Shown here in pieces: positions 47,404-55,704 of a stretch of 64,000 nucleotides of DNA; position 1 is the stretch's first letter, and every line of letters starts with the position of its first letter. This stretch comes from Acidobacteriota bacterium (GTDB taxonomy: Bacteria; Acidobacteriota; Terriglobia; Terriglobales; SCQP01). The DNA lies in contig SCQP01000020.1 of NCBI GenBank assembly GCA_004299485.1, positions 87,721 to 151,720 on the forward strand, in the 5' to 3' direction. Under the pieces are notes generated by a model. It was not told the DNA's origin. It made no database searches and saw only the letters and a list, made by a program, of their open reading frames with translations. The position numbers and the translations under genes were made by a program.

Positions 47404-50052
47404 ATGCCCCTCGCTTCCGGAACACGCCTCGGCTCGTATGAAATCCTCGCGCCGCTTGGCGCCGGAGGCATGGGCGAAGTCTATCGCGCGCGCGACACGC
47501 GCCTGCAGCGCGAGGTCGCCCTCAAAGTTCTCCCTGCGGCGCTGGCCTCCAACCCAGAGCGCGCCGCACGCCTCGAGCGCGAAGCGCACCTGCTCGCTGC
47601 GCTGAACCATCCGCACATCGCCGCCATTTACGGCTTTGAACACGGCGCCCTCGCGCTGGAGTTGATCGAAGGCGAGGCGCTCCAAGGCCCGCTTCCCCTC
47701 GGCGAGGCGCTGCCGCTCGCCCGCCAGATTTGCGAAGCCCTTGAGTACGCGCACGAGCGCGGCATTGTCCATCGCGATCTCAAGCCCGCCAACATCAAAG
47801 TCACTCCGGACGGTCAGATCAAGCTTCTCGATTTCGGCCTCGCCAAAGCGCTCGCCGCCGAAACCACTGCTTTCGATCTCGACAACTCCCCGACGCTCAC
47901 CCATGCGCCGACGATGCCCGGCGTGATTCTGGGCACCGCGGCTTATATGGCGCCGGAGCAGGCCAAGGGCAAAGCGGTGGATCGCCGCGCCGACATCTGG
48001 GCCTTCGGCTGCGTCCTGTTCGAGCTGCTCAGTGGCAAGCAAGCCTTCCATGGGGAAACGGTCACCGAAATTCTGGCTGCGCTGATCACACAGGATCCCG
48101 ACTGGTCGCAGTTGCCCGACAAAACACCGGCTGCGGTTCGCGCGCTGCTCGTCCGCTGCCTCACAAAAGATCCGCGCCAGCGCCTGCAAGCCATCGGCGA
48201 TGCCCGCATCGCGCTCGACGAAGCCACGGCCGAACCTGCGGAGGACAGCCCCGTGACGGCTGCGCGCGACACCCGGCCACATTGGCCGTGGATTACTGCC
48301 TGTGTCGTGCTCGCTATCGCCGTTGCCGTAGCCCTGCTGTTTCGCCCCTCGGCATCCGCCGCCCGCTCCCTTCGGTTTGGCATCGACGCTCCCGCCGGCG
48401 GCAACTTTACCTACGGCCTCGCCCTCTCGCCTGATGGCACCCGCCTGGTATTTGCGGCGACCGATGCCAGCGGCGCCGAGTCCCTGTGGCTGCGGCCGCT
48501 CGATTCGCTCACGGCAACGCGGCTCTCCGGGACAACCGATGGACAATTTCCCTTCTGGTCGCCCGACGGCTCTGCCATTGGCTTTTTTGCCAACGGTTCC
48601 CTGAAGCGTTTCGACTTCTCGACCCATGCAGTACGCTCGCTATGCAGCGTCTCCTCCGCGGGCGCGCGCGGCGGAAGCTGGGGGTCGAGCGGCGTCATCC
48701 TCTTCGCCCCTGATGTCTCCGGGCCAATTATGAAAGTCTCTGCTGACGGTGGCACGCCTGCCCCCGCCACCGTCCTCGGCCCGCATCAGGGCAGCCAACG
48801 CTGGCCTGAATTTCTTCCCGACGGCCAGCATTTCCTGCTGGATGCCGAAGGTTACTCCGGGCCCTCCGCGGTCGCTCTCGGCTCACTCAGCTCCACCGCG
48901 ACCGTCAACCTCGTTGCTATGCCTGCGGCGGATAGCCGTGCCATCTACGCGAACGGCTATCTCCTCTACGCCAGCGCCGATGCCCTGGTCGCACAAAAAT
49001 TCGATCTCAAGACGCTGCGCACGACCGCTGCGCCCACGCCCATTGCCCAAGGCGCCGCTCCCGCGGACGTCAACGGACCGACTGGATACCTCGCCCTCAC
49101 CGCCTCCGCCTCCGGCCTGCTGTCCTATCGCGGCAGCTCTGCTTCCACGTCCCAGCTTCAGCTCGTCGATCGCTCGGGCAAGCTCCTGCGTACGTTCGGG
49201 ACCACAGGCCGCTACGAATCCACCGCACTATCGCCCGATGGCAAGCGCCTGGCAGTTTCGCTCGCCAATCCGGACACCCCCGGCGCATCCGATCTCTGGC
49301 TGATAGACCTGGCTACGAACGCTCGCACCCGCTTCACGTTTGACCATGCCAATAACAACGACCCGGAGTGGTCGCCCGATGGCCGCTGGATCTACTTCGG
49401 CTCCAACCTGCACGGCTCTTACGCCATCTACCGCAAACCGTCCGACGGCTCGCAGCCCGCGACGCTGGTCTTCGGCGGCGGGACCATCGACTCGCCCGAC
49501 TCGTTTACGCCGGACGGCCGCACCCTCCTCGTCGATGTCACCGGAGGCGCTTCGCCCGGCACCCAAATCTACGCGTTTCCCATCGGCCCCGAGCCACTCG
49601 CCCAACTGGGCAAGCCCACGCTATACCCCACGGCCTCTGCGCGTGCGCTTGATTCGTCGCTCTCGCCCGACGGCCACTGGGTCGCCTACGAGTCCGACGG
49701 CAGCGGCGGCAGTGCCATGGACATCTTCGTCGCCGATTTTCCGCGCCACGCCGGCCAATGGCAGCTTTCCTACCACGGCGGCTTCTGGCCCTACTGGAGT
49801 CCCGACGGCCGCGAGATCTACTTCGTTTCCGCCGGCCATCTCATGACGGTGAACGTCACTATGGGCGCAGTTCCGAGCTTTTCTCCGCCGCGGGCGCTGT
49901 TTCCGTTCCATCCCGCGGCTGACGCCACCGAGTCTACCGCCGATTATGCGGTTCTCCCCGGCGGACGCCAGTTCATCCTGGATCAGCTCGCCTCAACCAG
50001 CCAATCGCCCGTCACCGTCCTAACCCACTGGACTGCGACCCTGCCGCATTAG
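47404..50052 (+). CDS. Transmembrane Ser/Thr protein kinase with C-terminal TolB/PD40 propeller
   Basis: The 882-residue protein has a complete Hanks-type kinase (about 8-270): glycine loop GAGGMGEVY (19-27), Lys41, HRDLKPAN (123-130), DFG (143-145) and MAPEQ (182-186). A membrane helix lies near 293-312 (WITACVVLAIAVAVALLF). The outer part is a six-bladed PD40-type propeller: LALSPDGTRLVFAATD, FPFWSPDGSAIGFF, TALSPDGKRLAVSLAN, DPEWSPDGRWIYFG, SSLSPDGHWVAYES and PYWSPDGREIYFVS. This layout is a hallmark of acidobacterial signal proteins and suggests periplasmic ligand sensing. ATG 47404 is preferred to 47395; TACCAT stands 7 nt before it. Overlaps the methyltransferase tail-to-tail by 41 bp. 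Confidence 0.93.
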   Translation: MPLASGTRLGSYEILAPLGAGGMGEVYRARDTRLQREVALKVLPAALASNPERAARLEREAHLLAALNHPHIAAIYGFEHGALALELIEGEALQGPLPLGEALPLARQICEALEYAHERGIVHRDLKPANIKVTPDGQIKLLDFGLAKALAAETTAFDLDNSPTLTHAPTMPGVILGTAAYMAPEQAKGKAVDRRADIWAFGCVLFELLSGKQAFHGETVTEILAALITQDPDWSQLPDKTPAAVRALLVRCLTKDPRQRLQAIGDARIALDEATAEPAEDSPVTAARDTRPHWPWITACVVLAIAVAVALLFRPSASAARSLRFGIDAPAGGNFTYGLALSPDGTRLVFAATDASGAESLWLRPLDSLTATRLSGTTDGQFPFWSPDGSAIGFFANGSLKRFDFSTHAVRSLCSVSSAGARGGSWGSSGVILFAPDVSGPIMKVSADGGTPAPATVLGPHQGSQRWPEFLPDGQHFLLDAEGYSGPSAVALGSLSSTATVNLVAMPAADSRAIYANGYLLYASADALVAQKFDLKTLRTTAAPTPIAQGAAPADVNGPTGYLALTASASGLLSYRGSSASTSQLQLVDRSGKLLRTFGTTGRYESTALSPDGKRLAVSLANPDTPGASDLWLIDLATNARTRFTFDHANNNDPEWSPDGRWIYFGSNLHGSYAIYRKPSDGSQPATLVFGGGTIDSPDSFTPDGRTLLVDVTGGASPGTQIYAFPIGPEPLAQLGKPTLYPTASARALDSSLSPDGHWVAYESDGSGGSAMDIFVADFPRHAGQWQLSYHGGFWPYWSPDGREIYFVSAGHLMTVNVTMGAVPSFSPPRALFPFHPAADATESTADYAVLPGGRQFILDQLASTSQSPVTVLTHWTATLPH

Positions 50053-50875
50053 CCCTTAGCCACTGTGCTGCTTCCGGAATCGCGTGCGGCGTCCGCGCCA
50101 CCGCCAGTTTGTAGCGCAGTTTATTCAGGCCGCGATTCGCTTGCGGCGGCGTTACCCGCCGCAGCAAACGCTCCGCGCTCCGCTTCAATTTCGTCCGCTC
50201 CGCCTGCCAGTTCACCCCGTCACCAGGACGATATTGTGCCCAGGCAATCGAGTGAAAAAAGCCCGCCGGTCCGAAGCGGTCGTCACTCAGCATGCGCTCG
50301 GCAAAGACGCGGATGGGTCCTTCAAAAAAATGCAGCGTGTCATGCACCGCGACGATGCCGCCGGGTACTAGAAAAGGTGCAAAGGCATCGAAATCAGCGC
50401 GCGCTCCCTCCCAGGTATGGTCGCCATCAATCCACAGCAGCCGGATCGGCCGCGCCCAGCTCCTTGCCGCTTCCGCCGACGTCTCCCGATGCACCTCGAC
50501 CCACTCCCTCACGCCCGCGCGCTCGATCGCCCCCAAGAACGCCTCGTACGACGACCCCTCCGCCAACCCCGGGTCGGTCGCCGCAGGCGCGGTATGCGGG
50601 TCGACACTGACCAACGGCGGCAAGCCCAACTCCTGCGCCACGGTCGCCAGTGCCACTGCCGATTTCCCCTTGAAGCTTCCAATTTCCAGCATCACCGCAG
50701 GATCATCTGCGCCCACCGCCAACGCCGCTCCACACGCCAGCATGACCAGCGCCCTGAGTTCCCGCTCCCCAATGAACCCGGCGACCCCGCGCCCTCGACC
50801 CCACGCGCGGTCCGCAATGCCATCGGTCCGCCGCGCATCGCTGACCCCTGGCCCCTGATCCCTGACCCCTGTCAC
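50012..50875 (-). CDS. Class I SAM-dependent methyltransferase
   Basis: The 287-residue product has a Rossmann methyltransferase core: motif I VMLEIGSFKGKSAVALA, the acidic loop VSVDPHTA, then PIRLLWIDGDHTWEGARADF, FLVPGGIVAVHDTLHFF. The IDGDHxxEGxxxD pattern fits the Methyltransf_24/CmcI-like group, which modifies sugars, lipids or secondary metabolites. The GTG at 50875 overlaps the flippase stop (GTGA). The first 15 codons are made of the CCCTGACCCC repeat (TGVRDQGPGVSDA) and look like an accidental extension; no better start follows before motif I. With the flippase-like gene it could act on envelope lipids. Confidence 0.82.
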   Translation of the reverse strand: MTGVRDQGPGVSDARRTDGIADRAWGRGRGVAGFIGERELRALVMLACGAALAVGADDPAVMLEIGSFKGKSAVALATVAQELGLPPLVSVDPHTAPAATDPGLAEGSSYEAFLGAIERAGVREWVEVHRETSAEAARSWARPIRLLWIDGDHTWEGARADFDAFAPFLVPGGIVAVHDTLHFFEGPIRVFAERMLSDDRFGPAGFFHSIAWAQYRPGDGVNWQAERTKLKRSAERLLRRVTPPQANRGLNKLRYKLAVARTPHAIPEAAQWLRANAAGSQSSGLGR

Positions 50876-50878
50876 CCC
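50841..50878. repeat. Dispersed CCCTGACCCCTGG repeat, copy 3
   Basis: CTGACCCCTGGCCCCTGATC followed by CCTGACCCCTGTCACCCC covers the junction of the flippase-like and methyltransferase genes and provides the overlapping stop and start codons. Confidence 0.7.
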
Positions 50879-51921
50879 TCCGTTGCCCCCGCGTCTTCCG
50901 CCTCTTCCTCCAGACCACGCCACGACACGCCTTCATGCGTCGCCAGTCCCACGCCCCAGGGCGCGATGGCGTAGAAGCACACCAGCCAGATGATCAGCGC
51001 CGCGCTGGTAGCGGCCGCGGAGTCGGCTCCAAAAATTTTCGTCAGCCCGAAAATCGTCACCACCTGAAAACCGCCGCCCACGGCCGGTAACTGCGCGATC
51101 GAACCGATCGCCGTCAGTCCCATCAACAGCACGCCGCCGGACAGGGCAAACCCGGGCAGCATGTCCGGATACGCCTTCACCACCATCCACATGACCCCGC
51201 TCACCACGATCCACAACGCCAGCGTCATGGCAATGATGAACAGCAGGGTCCGCCCGCGCTTCAGGCCTTCCAACCCCTGGGCCAACATCTCCAGAAAGTG
51301 CAGATAGCGCCGGCGCCAGCTCCAGGGGTGCTGCTCTTGCCTCCGCCGCAGCCACGCCAGCCAACGCGGGGCGTTGCGATGAAATAAATACATCATCAAT
51401 ACGATCAACGCCACCCCGGCGACAACGACGATGCCGGCCTTGTGAATCGCACCCTGTAATCCGCCGTTGCGCGTCAATTCCTTGATCGCCGGTGACAGGC
51501 CCAGATCCAGCGCCACCAGTAGCACCACTCCCACCATGTCAAACACCCGCTCCATCACCCACACCACCAACTGCGGCGAGAGCTTGTTGTCGTGTTTGCG
51601 GCCGATATAATAGGGCCGGACCAGTTCGCCCGCGCGCCCCAGGAAGGCCAGGCTGGTGAAGCCAACCACAGTCCCCTTGAGAATTGGTTTGAACTTGCCC
51701 GGCGGGGACATCAGGGCCTGCCAGCGCCAGGTGCGGATGACGTAACTGGCATAGATCAGCACCACGGAACCGACGATGTACCATCCTTCTGCCTGACTGG
51801 TTGCCGCCCACACCTTCTCCAAGCTAAACTGCCTCCACTCCGGGCTATGATGGAACTGCCAAATCAACAGCACCACCACGGCCACGAGTAAGAGGCTGAA
51901 AAGAATGCGTTTACGGTTCAT
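50872..51921 (-). CDS. Flippase-like membrane protein (LPG synthase TM-type, UPF0104)
   Basis: A 349-residue protein with seven or eight membrane helices of the lysylphosphatidylglycerol-synthase transmembrane family (YbhN/AglD-like). Family features are YASYVIRTWRWQALM, TVVGFTSLAFLGRAGELVRP, YYIGRKHDNKLSPQLVVWV and AIGSIAQLPAVGGGFQVVTI. Members without the synthase domain are thought to flip lipids or lipid-linked sugars. The ATG at 51921 (MNRKRILFSLLLVAVVV) is chosen; the frame upstream to 52083 overlaps the sigma gene and lacks family residues. Coupled to the methyltransferase, divergent from the sigma factor. Confidence 0.87.
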   Translation of the reverse strand: MNRKRILFSLLLVAVVVLLIWQFHHSPEWRQFSLEKVWAATSQAEGWYIVGSVVLIYASYVIRTWRWQALMSPPGKFKPILKGTVVGFTSLAFLGRAGELVRPYYIGRKHDNKLSPQLVVWVMERVFDMVGVVLLVALDLGLSPAIKELTRNGGLQGAIHKAGIVVVAGVALIVLMMYLFHRNAPRWLAWLRRRQEQHPWSWRRRYLHFLEMLAQGLEGLKRGRTLLFIIAMTLALWIVVSGVMWMVVKAYPDMLPGFALSGGVLLMGLTAIGSIAQLPAVGGGFQVVTIFGLTKIFGADSAAATSAALIIWLVCFYAIAPWGVGLATHEGVSWRGLEEEAEDAGATEG

Positions 51922-51987
51922 CGAGGAGTCGGCGCGGCATACGCCCTGAACAAGTATAAAGGTTCTCCTCGCTCCACCGATCTGCAC

Positions 51988-52017
51988 TGAACTTAGCCCC
52001 TGCAAATTGCGTTTATA
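51988..52017 (+). promoter_or_regulatory. Possible ECF-type autoregulated promoter of the sigma operon
   Basis: TGAACTT (51988-51994) resembles the GAACTT -35 element common to many ECF sigma promoters. TTTATA lies at 52012-52017 after 17 bp. The downstream element does not match the usual ECF -10 (TCTGA or GTC), so it may be a housekeeping box or the match may be chance. Confidence 0.35.
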
Positions 52018-52097
52018 GAGGTGTGAGCGCTGCCACAGTTTGGACCAACCCGAGACTTCTGGCGCATGCCCGTCCGAGCCCAAAGAGGCCGGTCGCG

Positions 52098-52721
52098 ATG
52101 GCAGTGGCGCCCGCGCTGCTTCCCGAGGTGCGCGTGAACGACCGGCACTTGGTCGACCGCTGCCTGTCCGGCGACGCGGCGGCGTGGGACGAAGTGGTGC
52201 GCCAGCACTCGCGCCGCGTGTACAACCTTTGCTTCCGCTTCACGGGCCGCGCCGTCGATGCTGAGGATTTGGCGCAGGAGGTGTTCATTCGCCTCTTCCG
52301 CAATTTGGCCAATTACCGCGCCGAAGTCGGTTCGCTTTCCACTTGGTTGACGACGCTCACGCGCAATTTGCTGATCGATCACTACCGCCGCTCCAAGCCC
52401 GACCGCCTCACCGACCCGCTCGAAACCGAAAACGCCGAAGGCGAGCCGGTGGCCGCGACCCTCGCCGCGCCCGGCCGTGCCGCCGACCACCAGGTCTGGG
52501 GCAGGGAAGTGCAAGAGCACGTGCAACGGGCGCTGTTGAAGCTGTCACCGGAGCTGCGCGAAGCAATTATTTTGCGCGACTTGCAGGATTTGGATTATAA
52601 AGAAATCGCCACCGTGCTCCGGCTTCCGGAGGGCACGGTGAAAAGCCGCATCAACCGGGGACGGATCGAGCTGGCACGTCTGCTGCGGCCCAGCCTGGGG
52701 ATCATGGAGAACAAAGCATGA
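52098..52721 (+). CDS. ECF-type RNA polymerase sigma factor (RpoE-like)
   Basis: The product (207 residues from ATG 52098; a GTG start at 52023 would add 25) has sigma region 2 (LVDRCLSGDAAAWDEVVRQH, then AEDLAQEVFIRLFRNLANYR and STWLTTLTRNLLIDHYRR) and region 4 (ALLKLSPELREAIILRDLQD, then YKEIATVLRLPEGTVKSRIN and RGRIELARLL). Region 3 is absent, as in ECF factors. It redirects RNA polymerase to a stress regulon and is normally held by the anti-sigma factor encoded next (ATGA overlap). Which start is used is open; AAGAGG stands about 12 nt before 52098. Confidence 0.93.
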   Translation: MAVAPALLPEVRVNDRHLVDRCLSGDAAAWDEVVRQHSRRVYNLCFRFTGRAVDAEDLAQEVFIRLFRNLANYRAEVGSLSTWLTTLTRNLLIDHYRRSKPDRLTDPLETENAEGEPVAATLAAPGRAADHQVWGREVQEHVQRALLKLSPELREAIILRDLQDLDYKEIATVLRLPEGTVKSRINRGRIELARLLRPSLGIMENKA

Positions 52722-53407
52722 GCACGAATACGCCAACTTGGACGTGTGCTCAATTCGAAGGCGTGTTGAGCGAGTATCGCGAGGGCACGTTGCCCGACGC
52801 GCTGGCGGCCCTGGCGCGTCAGCATGTCAGCGAGTGCGCCGCCTGCACCGAACTGGTGGCTGCGGTTGCGAGCGCGCAGGCACAACTGGCCGCGCTTCCG
52901 GATCTCGCGCCGCCGCCGCAACTGGTGGCGAATATCATCGCCCGGACACTGCCCGCCAGCCCGCTGCTGCACGGCCGCCGCGCCGTCCGCGCCGCCATGG
53001 CGGGCCGCCGCAGCGGCTGGGCTGCCGTCTGGGCCTCGTTGACTTCGCCCCGCTTTGCGTTGGGCGTGGCGATGTCGGTTTTTGCCATCGCGCTGCTGCT
53101 CAACGCGGCTCAGATCAACCTGCGTCAGGTCTTCCGTTCCGGCGGCGCCGGGCAGTTGAGCCCAGCGGCGCTTACCAGCAGCATTACCCGCAATATCAAC
53201 CGTACCTGGGCGCGTGGTGTGGCCTATTATCACGACTTGCGCGTCGTCTACGAAATCGAAGCGGCGATTCACCAGATGCGTCAATCCGCGCCGGCTGCGG
53301 GCGCTGCCGGAAGCGGCCATAATCGCAGCGACCGCGGGTCGGCCACGGGCCCCGACCTGGCCGAAAATGTGTTGCCGACCGATATGTTCTGGAGAACCAT
53401 CCAATGA
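52718..53407 (+). CDS. Membrane anti-sigma factor with zinc-finger domain
   Basis: A 229-residue protein. The N-terminal zinc-binding anti-sigma domain has C10 in TWTCAQFEGVLSEY and the HVSECAACTEL motif (HxxxCxxC at 36-43). One membrane helix follows near 114-132 (FALGVAMSVFAIALLLNAA), then a periplasmic tail rich in Gly/Ser with VAYYHDLRVVYEIEAAIHQM. It should bind the ECF sigma in the cytoplasm and release it on an envelope signal. ATG overlaps the sigma stop; its stop overlaps the next gene by 4 nt. Confidence 0.9.
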   Translation: MSTNTPTWTCAQFEGVLSEYREGTLPDALAALARQHVSECAACTELVAAVASAQAQLAALPDLAPPPQLVANIIARTLPASPLLHGRRAVRAAMAGRRSGWAAVWASLTSPRFALGVAMSVFAIALLLNAAQINLRQVFRSGGAGQLSPAALTSSITRNINRTWARGVAYYHDLRVVYEIEAAIHQMRQSAPAAGAAGSGHNRSDRGSATGPDLAENVLPTDMFWRTIQ

Positions 53408-54063
53408 ACTGCTACCTCCATCCCGACCGCGAGGCCACGGCCTACTGCCGCACCTGCGGCCGTCCGTTGTGCGCCGATGATCAGCGCGAAATTTACGGCG
53501 TCATCTACTGCCAGGACTGTCTGGCACGCCAGGCGGGCATGACGCCGCCGGCGCCGGCCCCAACTGCGGGTGCGGCTGCGACCGCCGCCGTGGCGCCTGC
53601 GTACGCCCCCCCGGCGGGCCACGTCCCCAGTCCCGGGCTGGCGCTCGCGCTGGGCTTCATCCCCGGCGTGGGCGCGGTCTACAACGGCCAGTACCTGAAG
53701 GCCTTTGTGCAGGTGGTGATCTTCGCCTTCCTCATCGCCATGGAAAACTCGGGCAATGGGGCCGTGGATACATTTTTCGGCCTGGCCATTGCGGCGTTTT
53801 ATTTCTACATGGTCATTGACTCTTACCGCACGGCCAAGCAGTTGGAAGCCGGCCAGCCGGTCCAGGACGTTTTCAACCTCGGTAGCGTCTCGACCGTGAA
53901 CGCTCCTGTCGCTGCCATCATTCTTATCGTCATCGGCGTGATCTTTCTGCTGCGCAGCCTCGGCTTCTTCTATTACGATTCCTCGCGCTACTTCTGGCCG
54001 GCGATCCTGATCGCCATTGGCGTCTACGTCCTGGTCCGGCAGCAAAAGAAAGCTAAACCCTAG
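53404..54063 (+). CDS. B-box zinc-finger membrane protein
   Basis: The 219-residue protein starts with a B-box-like zinc finger: MNCYLHPDREATAYCRTCGR with PLCADD and IYCQDCLARQ (C3, H6, C15, C18, C23, D-type ligand, C37, C40). A Pro/Ala-rich linker leads to membrane helices: LALALGFIPGVGAVYNGQYL, FVQVVIFAFLIAMENSG, FFGLAIAAFYFYMVI, and a C-terminal pair (VAAIILIVIGVIFLLRSLG, FWPAILIAIGVYVLVRQ) like DUF5668. It lies between anti-sigma and DUF4097-type genes with 4-nt and 39-bp spacing, so it belongs to the sigma operon. Bacterial B-box proteins of this kind are unassigned. Confidence 0.85.
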   Translation: MNCYLHPDREATAYCRTCGRPLCADDQREIYGVIYCQDCLARQAGMTPPAPAPTAGAAATAAVAPAYAPPAGHVPSPGLALALGFIPGVGAVYNGQYLKAFVQVVIFAFLIAMENSGNGAVDTFFGLAIAAFYFYMVIDSYRTAKQLEAGQPVQDVFNLGSVSTVNAPVAAIILIVIGVIFLLRSLGFFYYDSSRYFWPAILIAIGVYVLVRQQKKAKP

Positions 54064-54068
54064 CGTCC

Positions 54069-54102
54069 ACACTGACCCCCTGGCCCCTGACCTCTGGCCC
54101 CT
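54069..54102. repeat. Dispersed CCCTGACCCCTGG repeat, copy 4
   Basis: CACTGACCCCCTGGCCCCTG followed by ACCTCTGGCCCCT fills nearly the whole 39-bp spacer between the B-box and DUF4097 genes and abuts the ATG at 54103. Confidence 0.7.
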
Positions 54103-55641
54103 ATGTCCACCCACCCCCAGCCCGCTGCTTCCCCGTGCTCCTGCCCGGCCTGCCGGTTCCGCCGCGTCGCCGGGCCGCTGGTGCTCATTGCCATTGGCGT
54201 GTTGTTGTTCGTCCACATGCTGCCCGGCGGGCTCTCTACGGCCGCCATGGTCGGAGCCTTCCTCGTCTTCGTGGGCGCGCTCGGTCTCGTCGTCCGTCTG
54301 CTGCCGCGGCCGTTGGGGCATCCGCTAGCCGCCAGTATTTTCTTTCCGCTGCTGCTGCTGGTCGTTGGCGTGCTGATTCTGGTCCGCCATGCGCTACCGC
54401 AAATGCCGGTAGGTGCCTGGGTCGCCAACTACTGGCCGCTGCTGCTGATTCTTTGGGGCCTGACGCGCCTGGTCGAGCACTTTGTCCGCCCTGCGCGGAC
54501 GCGCACAGGTCTGTCGGGCGGCGAAGTCGTGCTGGTGATTGTGGTGGTGGTTTGTGGGCTGCTGTTCAGCGGCGCCTATCATTTCCGGCAGTCGCGGCTG
54601 GCTGATTACTGGGGTGTCAATGTTGACCGCTGGAATCCTTTCCTCGAGAGCTATCAGTTTTCCGCGAGCGCCCACGCCACCGTGGCCCCCGGCGCGCCGC
54701 CCGTAGTAGTGGTGCGCGGGTATCGCGGCGATGTGACCATCACTTCCGGTCCTGCCGGCTCGATCGCCGCATCGGTCTCCGATACGGTTCATGCCGAGGA
54801 CCAGGGTCATGCGCAGGATCTGTTTCAGCAGGCGCAGCCGCAAATCCGCCAGGAGAACGGCCAGTGGCTGGTGCTGCCTTCCGGCGACTATGACCGGCGG
54901 ACGGTGCGGACGGATCTGAAACTCACGCTGCCGCCCTCCGCGCCGCTGACAGTGCAGGTCGCGGTCGGCGATATTACTATTCCGGCGTGGAAGGCGGAGC
55001 TCGACCTGCAAACTAACCACGGTTCCATCACCGCCAACGGCGCCGACGGCAACGTGCAGATCAACTCCGGCCACGGCTCCGTGCAACTCGCTCACGTGCG
55101 GGGCAACGTCAGCATCATTGGCGGCGGCGGCGACATTTCCGTCGCCAACGTCAGTGGAGCGACGCTACTGCAGGGCGAGTACGTCGGCTCGCTGCAATTT
55201 GCCAACCTCGCTGGCGGCCTGCAGTTCCACAGCAGCCGCACCGACCTCGACATCGCCGCGCTGTCGGGCTCGCTCACCTACGATCTCGGTGAAATCGCCA
55301 TCACCAACGCCAGCAACATCACTCTCCGTACCCGCAATGTCGAGATCAAAATCGAGGACTTCCGCGGCCCGCTGCAGGTCGTGAACCGCAACGACTCGGT
55401 TCGCATTGCGGCTTCCACGCCGCCCACCGCACCGATTACCGTGGTGAATCGCGACGCCGACGTATCGCTCAGCCTGCCCGCCGCGAGCCGTTTTCATCTC
55501 ATCGCCACCGCCCGCGACGGCAACGTCGACAACCGCTTCGGCGACGCCTCCCAGGCCGACTCGCCTCAGATCACCCTCTCCACCTCCAGCGGCACCGTCT
55601 CCGTGCGTGCCACCGCGACCGACAACAGCAGCAATCACTAG
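54103..55641 (+). CDS. Membrane protein with DUF5668-like helices and DUF4097 beta-helix domain
   Basis: The 512-residue product has a Cys-containing start (SPCSCPACRFRRV), five hydrophobic segments (about 23-160; e.g. GPLVLIAIGVLLFVHML, FFPLLLLVVGVLILV, VVLVIVVVVCGLLFSGAY) and an outer domain from about 190 of short repeated strands (VGDITIPAWKAELDLQTNHG, GNVQINSGHGSVQLAHVRGN, GGDISVANVSGATLLQGEYV, LQVVNRNDSVRIAAS), as in DUF4097/adhesin-like solenoids. Last gene of the sigma operon; a surface or periplasmic effector of the regulon is likely. The ATG directly follows a CCCTGG repeat. Confidence 0.83.
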   Translation: MSTHPQPAASPCSCPACRFRRVAGPLVLIAIGVLLFVHMLPGGLSTAAMVGAFLVFVGALGLVVRLLPRPLGHPLAASIFFPLLLLVVGVLILVRHALPQMPVGAWVANYWPLLLILWGLTRLVEHFVRPARTRTGLSGGEVVLVIVVVVCGLLFSGAYHFRQSRLADYWGVNVDRWNPFLESYQFSASAHATVAPGAPPVVVVRGYRGDVTITSGPAGSIAASVSDTVHAEDQGHAQDLFQQAQPQIRQENGQWLVLPSGDYDRRTVRTDLKLTLPPSAPLTVQVAVGDITIPAWKAELDLQTNHGSITANGADGNVQINSGHGSVQLAHVRGNVSIIGGGGDISVANVSGATLLQGEYVGSLQFANLAGGLQFHSSRTDLDIAALSGSLTYDLGEIAITNASNITLRTRNVEIKIEDFRGPLQVVNRNDSVRIAASTPPTAPITVVNRDADVSLSLPAASRFHLIATARDGNVDNRFGDASQADSPQITLSTSSGTVSVRATATDNSSNH

Positions 55642-55704
55642 TCTGGCGATCGAATGCCCGGGCTGGGTGGTGGATTATTCTGGACGAGGGATCGCCATGA
55701 AAAA

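Noticed and set aside
53281..54321. 346-codon minus-strand open frame
   Set aside because: Shadow of the B-box and DUF4097 genes; low-complexity and without a domain.
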